Of a stretch of 64,000 nucleotides of DNA, positions 39,336 to 48,388 are shown piece after piece; within the stretch, counting starts at the first letter, position 1; every line of letters starts with the position of its first letter. The notes below the pieces were generated by a model. It made no database searches. It saw only the letters and a program-made list of their open reading frames with translations, and had not been told where the DNA came from. The translations under genes and the position numbers were made by a program. Source of the stretch: Ferrimonas futtsuensis DSM 18154 (lineage in GTDB: Bacteria > Pseudomonadota > Gammaproteobacteria > Enterobacterales > Shewanellaceae); NCBI RefSeq assembly GCF_000422645.1, contig NZ_AUGL01000001.1, forward strand, positions 62,001-126,000, given 5' to 3'.

Positions 39336-39809
39336 TTAACAGCCGGTGCTTACAATAACGTAGCTAATTGCACCGTCATTATTGGTGTAGGTCAGCTTGC
39401 AGGTACCGTTTGCCGTGAAGCCGTCGGGCACAATAACAGCGGCTTTGTTGGTGGTATCTTCCCAGATACCCCATTCGGCGGTAGCCGCAGTGTCACCGTC
39501 CGCTAACTTGGCGCTACCAAACTCAGCCTCGACCGCATTATTCAGAGCGGCGTAGGTCGCATCGATATAACCCTTAGTCGTTGCCACAGCGCCTACATTA
39601 CCACTGGTCTTCTCAATGCCATCGATGGCCGCCTTGGCGTAGATCAGGGAGTTGGCCCCCTGAACCGAGGCTTTCATCCCATCCAGAGTGGCTTTGCGGG
39701 CATCATTCTGCAGGTTGATGAACTTAGGTGCGGCGGTTACTGCCAGGATACCCAGCACAATGATCACCACCACCAGTTCAATCAGGGTAAAACCGGACTG
39801 TCGCTTCAT
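39336..39809 (-). CDS. mshA: MSHA major pilin MshA, downstream (second) copy
   Basis: A 157-residue type IVa-like major pilin: leader MKRQSG, then [24 protein letters not shown]. It is nearly identical to the upstream copy through the helix and similar through about residue 60 ([22 protein letters not shown]), then diverges. It has two C-terminal cysteines (GTCKLTY and the final VSTGC), consistent with one disulphide loop. A stem-loop lies between the copies and could lower its expression relative to the first copy. Confidence 0.9.
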   Translation of the reverse strand: MKRQSGFTLIELVVVIIVLGILAVTAAPKFINLQNDARKATLDGMKASVQGANSLIYAKAAIDGIEKTSGNVGAVATTKGYIDATYAALNNAVEAEFGSAKLADGDTAATAEWGIWEDTTNKAAVIVPDGFTANGTCKLTYTNNDGAISYVIVSTGC

Positions 39810-39834
39810 AATCAGATCCCTAAAACATCAAAAG

Positions 39835-39857
39835 TCGTCGAGGCTGAACCTCGACGA
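39835..39857 (-). terminator. Stem-loop between the two mshA genes (possible attenuator)
   Basis: A perfect 9-bp stem, TCGTCGAGG (39835-39843) with CCTCGACGA (39849-39857), and a 5-base loop. On the leftward strand it is followed by CTTTTGATGTTTT, an interrupted T tract. It lies 45 bases after the first mshA stop and 26 bases before the second start, so partial termination or mRNA 3'-end protection are both possible. Confidence 0.6.
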
Positions 39858-39901
39858 GAGAGTATCACTGGGGAAACATAGCCTCCCCTCTGTCATTTTT
39901 A

Positions 39902-40408
39902 TTAACAGCCGCCGTCTTCGAGAGTGTATTTGGCAGAAACACTGCTGGTGGCGGGCACATATTCCAGCTGGCAAGCCTTGGATTTATCCGCGCCGGTTAC
40001 CACAGCTACGCCGTCTGGAGTGATGTAAACGGTGCCGCTGGTGGTACTGTCGTCCAGATCCCACTCATCACCGCTCAGTTCAGCGGCGGCCTGAATCTGA
40101 TCCGCATCGGCGGCCACGGAACCGTATACCGGCGTAACCTTGGTGGCGGATCCAGAAACATCAATGTCGTCACAACCATCAGGCTTGGTAGCCGCAGCGC
40201 AGTTCTTATCCAGGTCACTGTTGATGGCGGCTTTAGAGTAGATCAACGCATTGGCACCTTGCAGCGTGCCCTTGGCACCTTGCAGGGTTGCCTGGCGGGC
40301 ATCTTTTTGCAGATCGATAAACTTAGGCGCAGCGGTGACTGCCAGGATACCCAGAACGATGATCACCACCACCAATTCAATCAGGGTAAAACCACGTTGT
40401 GCGTTCAT
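39902..40408 (-). CDS. mshA: MSHA major pilin MshA, upstream (first) copy
   Basis: A 168-residue prepilin with leader MNAQRG and helix [24 protein letters not shown], cleaved and methylated at Phe by the prepilin peptidase in this family. It differs from the downstream copy by an insertion around residues 64-80 with two extra cysteines (NCAAATK, DGCDD), besides ACQLEY and the terminal GGC, so it may form two disulphides. It is the first of a tandem pair and 31 bases after mshB. Confidence 0.9.
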   Translation of the reverse strand: MNAQRGFTLIELVVVIIVLGILAVTAAPKFIDLQKDARQATLQGAKGTLQGANALIYSKAAINSDLDKNCAAATKPDGCDDIDVSGSATKVTPVYGSVAADADQIQAAAELSGDEWDLDDSTTSGTVYITPDGVAVVTGADKSKACQLEYVPATSSVSAKYTLEDGGC

Positions 40409-40439
40409 AATCTTAATTCCGTGCTAGTTACAACAAGTC

Positions 40440-41036
40440 TTAGTTGGAGAAGGTCACAACCTGGCCAGTACCAGGGTTGTATTTAAAGCCTTTTCCTTGG
40501 CTGCCATCGAAGCTGGCTGGCATGTTGGCGGTGTCCAGAGTGGCCAGTTGAACGTAGTAGCACTCGTCCAGACCGGTAATGTCGGTGCCACCGGGGATCA
40601 CCAGACTGCCGCCGGTACCATCGCTCACATCCACTGCGTAGCGGGCATCGGCCAGTGCCGCGGCGCTCGCACTGCGCAATACGGCCGGAGGCGGGCTCTG
40701 CAGAACTTCATTGAAAACATTCAGGCAGCGGGTGGCGTTCATGCCGGTGGGCGCTTGCCCCTGCTGACCGGAGGGATAGCCGTAGGCGTTCACATTCACG
40801 TATTGGCCATCGAGGACCACTCGTCCCACGCTGGTGCCAGGGCGGCCCTCCACTTCCCACTGAGCACGGGTAATGCCCACGGCAGAGGCAAAACCGCCAG
40901 CCAGGCCTTCGGAGGCCGCATCTTCGGCCTGATCGGTGATGTCGATAAAACGAGGAAGCGCCACGGCCGCCAGCAGGCCCAGTACCACCACTACAATAAC
41001 TAATTCAACCAGGGAGAAACCGGTCTGCTTCTTCAT
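40440..41036 (-). CDS. mshB: MSHA minor pilin MshB
   Basis: A 198-residue prepilin: leader MKKQTG, helix FSLVELVIVVVVLGLLAAVALPRFIDI, with Glu at +5. The globular part contains an AQWEVEGRPG motif and a Cys pair (TRCLNVF, DECYYVQ). The ATG at 41034-41036 has an AGAAGGA site upstream. It heads the structural half of the locus (mshBAACDOPQ), after a 99-base gap that may carry its promoter. Confidence 0.92.
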   Translation of the reverse strand: MKKQTGFSLVELVIVVVVLGLLAAVALPRFIDITDQAEDAASEGLAGGFASAVGITRAQWEVEGRPGTSVGRVVLDGQYVNVNAYGYPSGQQGQAPTGMNATRCLNVFNEVLQSPPPAVLRSASAAALADARYAVDVSDGTGGSLVIPGGTDITGLDECYYVQLATLDTANMPASFDGSQGKGFKYNPGTGQVVTFSN

Positions 41037-41087
41037 GTTACGCGTCCTTCTGTCGCTCAAGCTTAAAAACGTGATCCCAAACAAAGT

Positions 41088-41102
41088 GTACCCTTAGGGT
41101 AC
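41088..41102 (-). promoter_or_regulatory. Palindrome in the mshF-mshB gap
   Basis: GTACCC-TTA-GGGTAC is a perfect 6-bp dyad in the 99-base gap between mshF and mshB, 52 bases upstream of mshB. It could be an operator or part of a weak mshF terminator (ACTTTGTTT follows on the leftward strand). No strong promoter was assigned. Confidence 0.35.
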
Positions 41103-41135
41103 CCAAAACAAAATCTTATGTGTCGAAAGTGACGA

Positions 41136-41612
41136 TTATTCGTCTTGCGACAACAAAATGACGCTGCCTGTCGCCGAATCATACCTTAGAAACGGCTGTG
41201 AGTGAAAACTGACCCAGCAACTCCTGCCATCGTTACGCAGGGTAATATTGCCATTGGACAGCTCCCTTCCCATCATCATGGACCACCAGTCAGCGCAATT
41301 ACTGTCAGGGTCGGGCCAACCCCGGTCATTCATACGCACCCTCGCCTGAAGCGGTCCCGACTCACGTTCGGAGGCCGGAGCAACCCAAGAAATCTCTTTA
41401 GGCCTGCCCTGTTGCATCCAGCTAACCCGTGCCAGATTGAGGCTGGTCACCAGCCTACTTTGCATGATGTAGGCCAGGTTTCTGTCAATCTCAGGCTGTT
41501 TGTCGTTCCAGCCCCGCAGCAGCAGAAAGATCATCACCAACACCACCACCAGGGTGAGCAACCGGGAAAAATCGCGCTTTAAGCGCAATTCCACCCTCTG
41601 ATGCAGATTCAT
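41136..41612 (-). CDS. mshF: MSHA biogenesis protein MshF
   Basis: A 158-residue bitopic protein with a basic N-terminus (RVELRLKRDFSR) and one membrane helix (LLTLVVVLVMIFLLLRG, residues ~20-36). The remainder is periplasmic and contains NCADWWSMMMG and SCWVSF. MshF is a small, poorly conserved MSHA protein recognised mainly by position after mshG. The ATG at 41610-41612 overlaps the mshG stop by one base; a start further upstream would lie within mshG. Confidence 0.82.
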   Translation of the reverse strand: MNLHQRVELRLKRDFSRLLTLVVVLVMIFLLLRGWNDKQPEIDRNLAYIMQSRLVTSLNLARVSWMQQGRPKEISWVAPASERESGPLQARVRMNDRGWPDPDSNCADWWSMMMGRELSNGNITLRNDGRSCWVSFHSQPFLRYDSATGSVILLSQDE

Positions 41613-42832
41613 CAGGTTCCGCCCTTGTAGGCACTGAACATGTCCCACATGGGCAGGTACACGCCCAGGGCCAGCACCATCACCATGGCCGCCACAATGA
41701 TCAGCAGTATCGGCTCAATCCTGGCGGTCAAGGTCTTGAGATCGTAATCCACCTCACGCTCGTAGTATTCGGCGGCGTCATCCAGCAGCTCATCGATGCG
41801 CCCGGTCTCCTCCCCCACCGACAGCATCTGCAACACCAGAGGAGTAAACAGCTGGGAGTGTGCCGCCGTACGGGTAATGGACTCACCGCCCTCGATACCG
41901 CGTCGCATCTCGACGATGCGGTCGTGCATGAAGCGATTGTCCACCGCATCCGCCACCAGAGAGAGGGACTGGTTCACCGGCACCCCACCACGCAGCATCA
42001 TCGACAGACTGCGGGCAAAACGGGACAGGGTCGCCCTGTCCAGAATGCTGCCGACAATGGGCATACGCAGCTTGAAGCGGTCGAAGGTCCAGCGCCCCTT
42101 ATCCGTATTGAGCCACATGCGCCAGCCGACGCTGAGCCCAATCAGACCCAACAGCAACAGTGGCCAATAGTTCAGGAAAAACTCCGAGGTGCCGATCAAT
42201 ATTCGCGTCGGGAGGGGCAGGTCGGCACCAAACTTGGCAAACATCTTGGCGAACTCAGGGATCACGAAGATGTTGATCACCACCAGGGCGAGCACGATAA
42301 AAGCCAACACCAGGATGGGGTAACGCAAGGCGGCATTGATCCGTCGCTTGGTGTCCTGCTCCATCTCCAGGTGCAGAGAAAGTCGCTCAAACGCCTGATC
42401 CAGCTGACCGGTGTTTTCCCCCACGTGCACCATGGCCACATAGAGTTCACTGAACACATGGGGGTGTTGATTGAGTGCCGACGACAAGGCATAACCCGAG
42501 GTCAGCTGGCTGGCCACATCTTTGAGGGCTTCAGACAGCACCTTACAGTGGCTGGACTCCGCCAGGCCGGTAATGGCACGCAGCAATGGAATCCCGGAGC
42601 GGGTCAGAGACAGCATCTGCCGGGTGAACATCTGCAGATCCGCCATCTTCACCTTGCGGCGGAACAGCACCCTGAGGTCAATTCCCTGGGGTTCGCGCTT
42701 CACCTCAATCCGCAGAGGCACGATTGAGCGCCGCATCAGTTGATCGGCGGCGGCACTCTCATTGGCCGCTTCCAGCACCCCTTCCACCTGGGCACCACTG
42801 CTATCCCGCCCTTGATACCGGTAGTGCGCCAT
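41612..42832 (-). CDS. mshG: MSHA inner-membrane platform protein MshG (PilC/GspF family)
   Basis: A 406-residue type II secretion F-domain protein. Two GspF domains are visible (FTRQMLSLTRSGIPLLRAI in the first, FARSLSMMLRGGVPVNQSL in the second), each followed by membrane helices, and the C-terminus ends with a hydrophobic helix and PMWDMFSAYKGG. It is the platform on which the MshE ATPase drives pilin extrusion. It begins one base after mshE. Confidence 0.95.
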   Translation of the reverse strand: MAHYRYQGRDSSGAQVEGVLEAANESAAADQLMRRSIVPLRIEVKREPQGIDLRVLFRRKVKMADLQMFTRQMLSLTRSGIPLLRAITGLAESSHCKVLSEALKDVASQLTSGYALSSALNQHPHVFSELYVAMVHVGENTGQLDQAFERLSLHLEMEQDTKRRINAALRYPILVLAFIVLALVVINIFVIPEFAKMFAKFGADLPLPTRILIGTSEFFLNYWPLLLLGLIGLSVGWRMWLNTDKGRWTFDRFKLRMPIVGSILDRATLSRFARSLSMMLRGGVPVNQSLSLVADAVDNRFMHDRIVEMRRGIEGGESITRTAAHSQLFTPLVLQMLSVGEETGRIDELLDDAAEYYEREVDYDLKTLTARIEPILLIIVAAMVMVLALGVYLPMWDMFSAYKGGT

Positions 42833-42833
42833 A

Positions 42834-44588
42834 TCAGTCTCTCATCTCGTGGGCACGGTCTATCAGGGGTGAGGCCAGCTCACTGACATCCTCTGCCAGA
42901 CGCATGGCATCCTCGATGCTGGTGATCCCCTGAGCGGCATACTCCAGAGCACTGTCCACCAGCGGGCGGAACTGACCGCTGGTGCGCACGGCGGCGGCGA
43001 ATTCATCCGGGCTGCCCTTACGCAAGGCCTCCACCATCGGCTCATCCAGCTCCAGCATCTCGAACACACCGATACGGCCTCGATAGCCGGTATGGTTGCA
43101 GTACTGGCAGCCTCGTCCCTTGCGGTAACCCTGGGATTCGTGTGCCACATGGGGCTGGATATGACGCAACCAGGCCAGCTCTGAAGGCGGAAGTGTGTGC
43201 AGCTCGCCACAACGGGAACAGATTCGGCGCACCAGTCGCTGGGCGATGATCGCCCTCAGGGCACTGGCCACCAGGTAGGGCGCCGCCCCCATATCGATCA
43301 GTCTCAGGGTGGAGGTGATGGCATCGTTGGTGTGCAGGGTCGACAGCACCAGGTGACCGGTGATCGCCCCTCGCAGGCCGATCTCCGCGGTTTCCTGGTC
43401 TCGCATCTCACCCACCATGATGATGTCCGGGTCCTGACGCAAAGTGGTGCGCAGTACTTCGGAGAAACCCAGGCCGATCTTCTGGTTTACCTGCACCTGG
43501 TTCACCCGCGGCAGCCGGTACTCCACCGGATCCTCCACGGTGATGATCTTGGCGTTGGGCTTGTTCAGCTCATTCAGGGCCGCATACAGGGTAGTGGTTT
43601 TACCGGAACCGGTCGGCCCGGTCACCAGGATCATGCCATGGGGCCGGTTTATCTGATGACGCAGCCTGGCAATGATCTCCGCCGGCATCCCGGTCTGTTC
43701 CAACTCCAGCAGACCTGCAGACTGATCCAGCAGTCGCATCACCACCGACTCACCAAACTGCACCGGCATGGTGGACACCCGCACATCAAGCTGATGCTTG
43801 CCAACCTCGAAATGGAATCGGCCATCCTGGGGGATCCGCTTCTCGGAGATATCCAGGCTGGCCATCAGCTTGATCCGCAGCACCAGTGCACTGGAGATGC
43901 CATATTCGGTCAGGACGGTTTCCTGCAACTGACCATCCACCCGCTGACGAATCCTCAGCTCCTTGTCACCGGGCTCAATGTGAATATCCGATGCCCGGAT
44001 GCGGATGGCGTCCTCGAAGATGGAGTTGAGCAGCCGCACCACGGTCGCTTCGTTGTCCGCATCCTGGGCCGTGATACTGGCCAGGTCGAACTCCTGCTCC
44101 TGCTGGTGCTCCTGCTGAAGCTCGCCGGCAATGGAGGCGATGCGATCCGTCTGGCGGTAGAGGCTGTCGATACCCTCGAACAGCTGGCCCTCGGTCACCA
44201 GGGCCAGCTCCACCATGCGGGGCGACAGCATGGGGACGATGGCATCGTAAGCGGCGAGGTCCGCCGGGTCGCTCATGGCCACCGTCGCCTTGGTGTTATC
44301 GGCGTCGATCACCAGGGCCCGGAAGCGACGGGCGTGCATCTCCGGGATCAGCTTGACCACATTGGGGTCCAGCCGGCGTTCACTGATGTCCACGAAGGGC
44401 ACATTCATCTGCCGGGACAGGAAAGAGAGCAACTGCTCTTCACCGATGAACCCGAGATCGATCAGGGTACGTCCCAGCTTGCGGCCACCACTGCGCTGGG
44501 CGGTCAGCGCCTGAGTCAGCTGCTCTTCGGTAATGATCTGCTGACTGACCAGCAGATCACCCAAACGCTGTTTTAACTGAGGTTTCAT
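42834..44588 (-). CDS. mshE: MSHA extension ATPase MshE with c-di-GMP-binding MshEN domain
   Basis: A 584-residue GspE/PilB-type ATPase. Two tandem MshEN motifs occupy residues 8-31 (RLGDLLVSQQIITEEQL..) and 37-60 (KLGRTLIDLGFIGEEQL..), the pattern shown in Vibrio cholerae MshE to bind c-di-GMP. Walker A is GPTGSGKTTT, and GEMRDQETAEIGL gives the Asp and His boxes. A zinc knuckle (CSRCGEL, CQYCNHTGYRG) follows. Pilus extension is therefore likely c-di-GMP controlled. The ATG at 44586-44588 gives MKPQLKQRLG; an upstream extension inside mshN has no homology. Confidence 0.95.
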   Translation of the reverse strand: MKPQLKQRLGDLLVSQQIITEEQLTQALTAQRSGGRKLGRTLIDLGFIGEEQLLSFLSRQMNVPFVDISERRLDPNVVKLIPEMHARRFRALVIDADNTKATVAMSDPADLAAYDAIVPMLSPRMVELALVTEGQLFEGIDSLYRQTDRIASIAGELQQEHQQEQEFDLASITAQDADNEATVVRLLNSIFEDAIRIRASDIHIEPGDKELRIRQRVDGQLQETVLTEYGISSALVLRIKLMASLDISEKRIPQDGRFHFEVGKHQLDVRVSTMPVQFGESVVMRLLDQSAGLLELEQTGMPAEIIARLRHQINRPHGMILVTGPTGSGKTTTLYAALNELNKPNAKIITVEDPVEYRLPRVNQVQVNQKIGLGFSEVLRTTLRQDPDIIMVGEMRDQETAEIGLRGAITGHLVLSTLHTNDAITSTLRLIDMGAAPYLVASALRAIIAQRLVRRICSRCGELHTLPPSELAWLRHIQPHVAHESQGYRKGRGCQYCNHTGYRGRIGVFEMLELDEPMVEALRKGSPDEFAAAVRTSGQFRPLVDSALEYAAQGITSIEDAMRLAEDVSELASPLIDRAHEMRD

Positions 44589-45787
44589 CCTGCGTCTCCA
44601 AGCTGTTGCAAGCGCTGCTCGATGTATCTTCTGGCGCTGTCCGACAAAGAGCGGGTAGACAACGCCTGGCGATAGGCGGAGGCCGCCTCGCCATAATTTC
44701 CAAGCCGGTCCAGGCTGTGGGCAAGGCCCAGCCACCAGCGTCCCTGTTGGGGATCGGCATTGGCCAGTCCCCGGTAATCACTGACTGCCAGGGTCAGCAT
44801 CGACAGCTCCCTGGCCAGATCCGCCCGTCGGGCCATCATCGGCAGGGACAGGGGTTGTTGATTCAGTTGACCCAGCCACAAGGCAGCCTGCTCCCGGGCA
44901 CCGGAGCCCAAAGCCACTTCGGCCGCGGTCAGGGCGTAGTCCGGCTCGGCTGGCCAGCGACGACTCGCCTCTGCCAGCATCACCAGGGCCTCCCCGGGGT
45001 CGGCGATGGCCAAACGTTGAGCCAGCAACACCCTGGCCTGGTGCAGAGACTCATCCAGCGCCAGGGCCTGACGCAGTGCATCGGTCCCCCCTTGCTCCTT
45101 GCCTTGCAGGTAGAGTGCCTGAGCCTGTTGCTCATGGGAGAGCTTGGCCGGAGCCACCACCATCACCTGAGGTTTGGCGTGAGGCTCTGTGCTCGGCGCA
45201 GGCTCTTCAGCCGTCAAAGGCGTTTGGGGCTCAGCGATCTCCTCCACCCTGGCCTCCTTAATAACAGCTACCGCCTCAATATCCGCAGTTCCGACCGTTT
45301 GGGCAGCAGCCAGATCCAGGGTCACCGGCTTCGATACCCCGGCAGGCTCAGTGAAGGGCGCCTCCGTCTTGGCGGCAGTCATCTTCGTCTCTTGAGGGTC
45401 ATCGGCCAACTGTTCGGCCTGGCCCCTGGGCCTGGACTGCGCCTGAGGCAGTGCCTCGGACCTGGGCGACGCTTTAACGTCACCGACTGCGCCAATCGTG
45501 TCTGGCGCCTCGGCCGTCTCTGTGGCTTCACCGGGCAGAGAATCAGCTTGGCTCACGGCCACATCCGTTTGTGGCTGGACCGCTGGCGCCAACCGAGCCT
45601 GCAACCTCGGCCAGAGCCCCACCCAGATCACCAGAGTCAGCACCAGGCTGAGCAGCAGTATCAGCCACCAGCCACTGCGTTTGCTCTGCCCCTGTTGAGA
45701 GAGGGTCGCGCTGGCCAGGTTCGGCTGAAGTATTCTCTGACGTTGCTGCTGGTCCAGGTCTTTCAGCATCTTGTTGATGACGCTCAT
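44585..45787 (-). CDS. mshN: MSHA biogenesis protein MshN (TPR protein)
   Basis: A 400-residue bitopic protein. A cytoplasmic N-terminus (MSVINKMLKDLDQQQ) and a membrane helix (~41-60) precede a low-complexity Ala/Glu/Pro/Thr region, then tetratricopeptide-like repeats in the C-terminal ~170 residues (QALYLQGKEQGGTDAL, AASAYRQAL). The MSVINKMLKDLD start is the family hallmark and decides the ATG at 45785-45787, which overlaps mshM by four bases. Confidence 0.92.
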   Translation of the reverse strand: MSVINKMLKDLDQQQRQRILQPNLASATLSQQGQSKRSGWWLILLLSLVLTLVIWVGLWPRLQARLAPAVQPQTDVAVSQADSLPGEATETAEAPDTIGAVGDVKASPRSEALPQAQSRPRGQAEQLADDPQETKMTAAKTEAPFTEPAGVSKPVTLDLAAAQTVGTADIEAVAVIKEARVEEIAEPQTPLTAEEPAPSTEPHAKPQVMVVAPAKLSHEQQAQALYLQGKEQGGTDALRQALALDESLHQARVLLAQRLAIADPGEALVMLAEASRRWPAEPDYALTAAEVALGSGAREQAALWLGQLNQQPLSLPMMARRADLARELSMLTLAVSDYRGLANADPQQGRWWLGLAHSLDRLGNYGEAASAYRQALSTRSLSDSARRYIEQRLQQLGDAG

Positions 45788-46701
45788 AGGGGCCCCTCCA
45801 GATAGAGGCTCAGCGCCAATCCTGTTCCCGCCAAAACCAACATGGTCAGCGACAGCACCATCAGCAGGTTCTCTCGCCACCAGGGAAGCAGAGTCTGAGC
45901 CGCTTCGGTGTCGGACACCGCCAAACGAACCATCTCATTGCTGACCTTGTCCCGCGCTCCGGCCCCATAGGCCAGCATCAGCGTTTTGTGGCAGAGCACA
46001 TTCAGTAGCCGGGGAATGCCACTGGACGCCCGGTGCAACCAGGTCATCTGCTGCCAACTGAACAGGGGTTTACCCTGATATCCCGCAACGGCCAGCCGGT
46101 GCTCCACGTAGCCACAGCTCTCCTCCAGGGTCAGCCCCCGCAGCTTATAGCCGAAGGTGATCCGCTGTCGCAACTGACGGAACTTACTCTCCGCCAACCG
46201 CTGCTCCAATTCGGGCTGACCGAACAGCACCACTTGCAGCAATTTGGCGTATTCCGTTTCGAGATTGGTGAACAGACGCAGAGCCTCCAGGCTCTCATCG
46301 GGCAGCGCCTGGGCTTCATCCAGCAGCAGCACCACCCGCTTTCCCTGACCGGCCAGTTCCATCAGCCTGTGGCTGATCGCCTCGGTCAGGTGGTGTTGAT
46401 CGCCCTTGGGAACGATGCCCAGCTCGGCGGCCACCGCCTGACGCAGTTCATCGGCTTTCAGGTAGGGATTGGGCAGGTAGGCAACCTGATACTGGTCGCC
46501 CAGCTCATTCAGCATCTTTCTGCACAACAGGGTTTTACCCGTGCCGACTTCGCCGGTCACCTTGATAAACCCCTCACCCGCCGCCAAAGCGGTGTGCAGA
46601 ACCTGAAGCGCCTCCACATGGGGCGCTATCTGCATAAAGAACTGAGTGTTGGGCGTAAGGGAGAATGGCAACTCCCTTAAACCAAAGTGATACAGATACA
46701 T
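45784..46701 (-). CDS. mshM: MSHA biogenesis AAA ATPase MshM (ExeA type)
   Basis: A 305-residue ATPase beginning MYLYHFGLRELPFSLTPN, typical of ExeA/MshM. Walker A GEVGTGKT is at 50-57 and Walker B is VVLLLDEAQAL. A C-terminal membrane helix (~278-300) anchors it. By analogy with ExeA it may use ATP to help place the MshL secretin through peptidoglycan. It follows mshL by four bases. Confidence 0.93.
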   Translation of the reverse strand: MYLYHFGLRELPFSLTPNTQFFMQIAPHVEALQVLHTALAAGEGFIKVTGEVGTGKTLLCRKMLNELGDQYQVAYLPNPYLKADELRQAVAAELGIVPKGDQHHLTEAISHRLMELAGQGKRVVLLLDEAQALPDESLEALRLFTNLETEYAKLLQVVLFGQPELEQRLAESKFRQLRQRITFGYKLRGLTLEESCGYVEHRLAVAGYQGKPLFSWQQMTWLHRASSGIPRLLNVLCHKTLMLAYGAGARDKVSNEMVRLAVSDTEAAQTLLPWWRENLLMVLSLTMLVLAGTGLALSLYLEGPL

Positions 46702-46705
46702 AAAC

Positions 46706-48388
46706 TCAGTTTGTTGGGTACCAGGTGTCGATCAGTGAACGAGACTGCTCCAGCTGCTGTTTCCAGGTGCCGCTCTCAATCACCGTAGGCTTGAGCAAAA
46801 TCACCAGCTCGGTCTTGGATTCGCGCTGAGCGGTGTTGGTAAACAACATCCCCAGGCCAGGAATGTCGCCCAGCAGAGGCACCTTGGACTCGATGTCCTC
46901 TTTCAAGGTCTTCATCAAGCCGCCGATCACCACCACGTCGCCGCTGCTGGCGCGAATCAAGGTATCAGACTCGCGGATGTCACTCTGGGCCAGGGGCAGC
47001 TCCACCTGGTCACCCAATACGTTGATGGTCTTCACCTGCTCAGAGATGTCTGACACCGAAGGATGGACGTGCAGCAACACCTCACCCTCTTTGGAGATCT
47101 GCGGCGTCACATCCAGGGCGATGCCCGAGAAGAAGGGAGTCAGCTCGATCTCCGGGTTGTTGATGGCAGTATTGCCCGCCACCGTGGTGGTGCTGGAAAT
47201 CTCGGTCACGAAGTACTCATCGGTGCCCACCTTGATCACCGCCTTCTGGTTGTTGGTGGCGGTCACCCTGGGGCTGGAGAGGGTATCCACATCGCCCTGG
47301 GTATCCAGCAGATTGATCACCGCATTGAAGTCGGAGTTGGAGAAGGTCAGGCTGGTAAGGTTGCCCAGCGCCTGAGTGACCTGGTTGCCAAACTCACCAC
47401 CGGTGGTGCCACCGGACCAAACGTTGCTGGCGCCCTGTCCATCATCGAGCAGAGTCCACTGAATCCCCTGCTGGAAGCCGTCGTTCAGTCGCACTTCCAG
47501 AATGCGCGCCTCCAGAATCACCTGGCGTTGCATGTGTTCCTGAGCCTGTCCCAGGAACTCGCCCACCAGACGCAGCTCCTCCGGGTTGGCGCGAACCGTC
47601 ACCAGACCCGCCTGAGGCAGCATCACCACGGAACGGCCCTGCCCGGAGCCCACCAGGGTGGTGACACTCTCTTTCAACTCGGTCCAGAAGTCGGTCTCAC
47701 TGAGGGTCTCAATGCGGGTGCCATTGGCGCTCTGGTTGTTATTGGACTCCCCGTTACCACTGTCATTGGAGGAGTTGGAGTTGTTGTTGGAACTGTTGTT
47801 GGAGTTGTTGTTGCCGCTGTCGTTGTTGTTGTCATCGGTCAGGCGACCGGAATTCACACTGGTGACCGACAGGCCCGCACGCTTCATGTGCAGATAGTTC
47901 ACCGCAAAGGTCTCGGAACGCATCCCAGTAGGAAAGACCTGCAACACCCGGCCGCTGCGGCGCACATCATAGCCGTAGATATCCTCGACGGTCTTCAGCA
48001 CCTCGTCGATGGTGACCTGCTTCAGGTTCAGGGAGATGGTGCCCTGCACGCCGGGGTGCACCGCCACGCTGTAACGGCTGCCCTCCACCAGACTGGCGAA
48101 AAACACCTGGGCATCCACATCCTTGGCCGCCACATCCACCAGGGGCTGAGCCCGGCGGTTATCGGGCAAACGCGGCACCGCCAGTTCCCGGGCAACGTCC
48201 GTCGGCAGCGCCATGGGGGGGGCCACCTGGTTGCTCTTGGCTTGCTGCTCCTCCAGCGCCCTGTTCAGTGCCTGCTTGGAGTCCACCGGGTCCTGTCGGT
48301 CCTCCGGCAGAGACTGACAGCCGGCCAACAGCACGGCCGCCAGTGGCAGGCAACGAAGTAGGGTCATCGAATCCCTGATTTTTCTCAT
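46706..48388 (-). CDS. mshL: MSHA outer-membrane secretin MshL
   Basis: A 560-residue secretin lipoprotein. The lipobox LLAGC sets the acylated Cys at residue 24. A STN/N0 domain (VDAQVFFASLVEG to SGRVLQVFP), an N1-like domain, and the C-terminal secretin domain (VNLLDTQGDVDTLSSPRVTATNNQKAV, VVIGGLMK) follow in order. An Asn/Ser-rich linker occupies residues ~187-221. It is the gated pore for the pilus. The ATG at 48386-48388 overlaps the mshK stop (ATGA); a second ATG at 48367 with AGGG upstream also leaves the signal peptide intact. Confidence 0.94.
   Translation of the reverse strand: MRKIRDSMTLLRCLPLAAVLLAGCQSLPEDRQDPVDSKQALNRALEEQQAKSNQVAPPMALPTDVARELAVPRLPDNRRAQPLVDVAAKDVDAQVFFASLVEGSRYSVAVHPGVQGTISLNLKQVTIDEVLKTVEDIYGYDVRRSGRVLQVFPTGMRSETFAVNYLHMKRAGLSVTSVNSGRLTDDNNNDSGNNNSNNSSNNNSNSSNDSGNGESNNNQSANGTRIETLSETDFWTELKESVTTLVGSGQGRSVVMLPQAGLVTVRANPEELRLVGEFLGQAQEHMQRQVILEARILEVRLNDGFQQGIQWTLLDDGQGASNVWSGGTTGGEFGNQVTQALGNLTSLTFSNSDFNAVINLLDTQGDVDTLSSPRVTATNNQKAVIKVGTDEYFVTEISSTTTVAGNTAINNPEIELTPFFSGIALDVTPQISKEGEVLLHVHPSVSDISEQVKTINVLGDQVELPLAQSDIRESDTLIRASSGDVVVIGGLMKTLKEDIESKVPLLGDIPGLGMLFTNTAQRESKTELVILLKPTVIESGTWKQQLEQSRSLIDTWYPTN
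47726..47830 (-). repeat. Asn/Ser codon-rich low-complexity tract in mshL
   Basis: About 35 codons encode almost only Asn, Ser, Asp and Gly (DDNNNDSGNNNSNNSS and similar), as imperfect repeats of AAC and TCC type codons. It lies between the N-terminal domains and the secretin core and is likely a flexible, length-variable linker. Confidence 0.85.
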
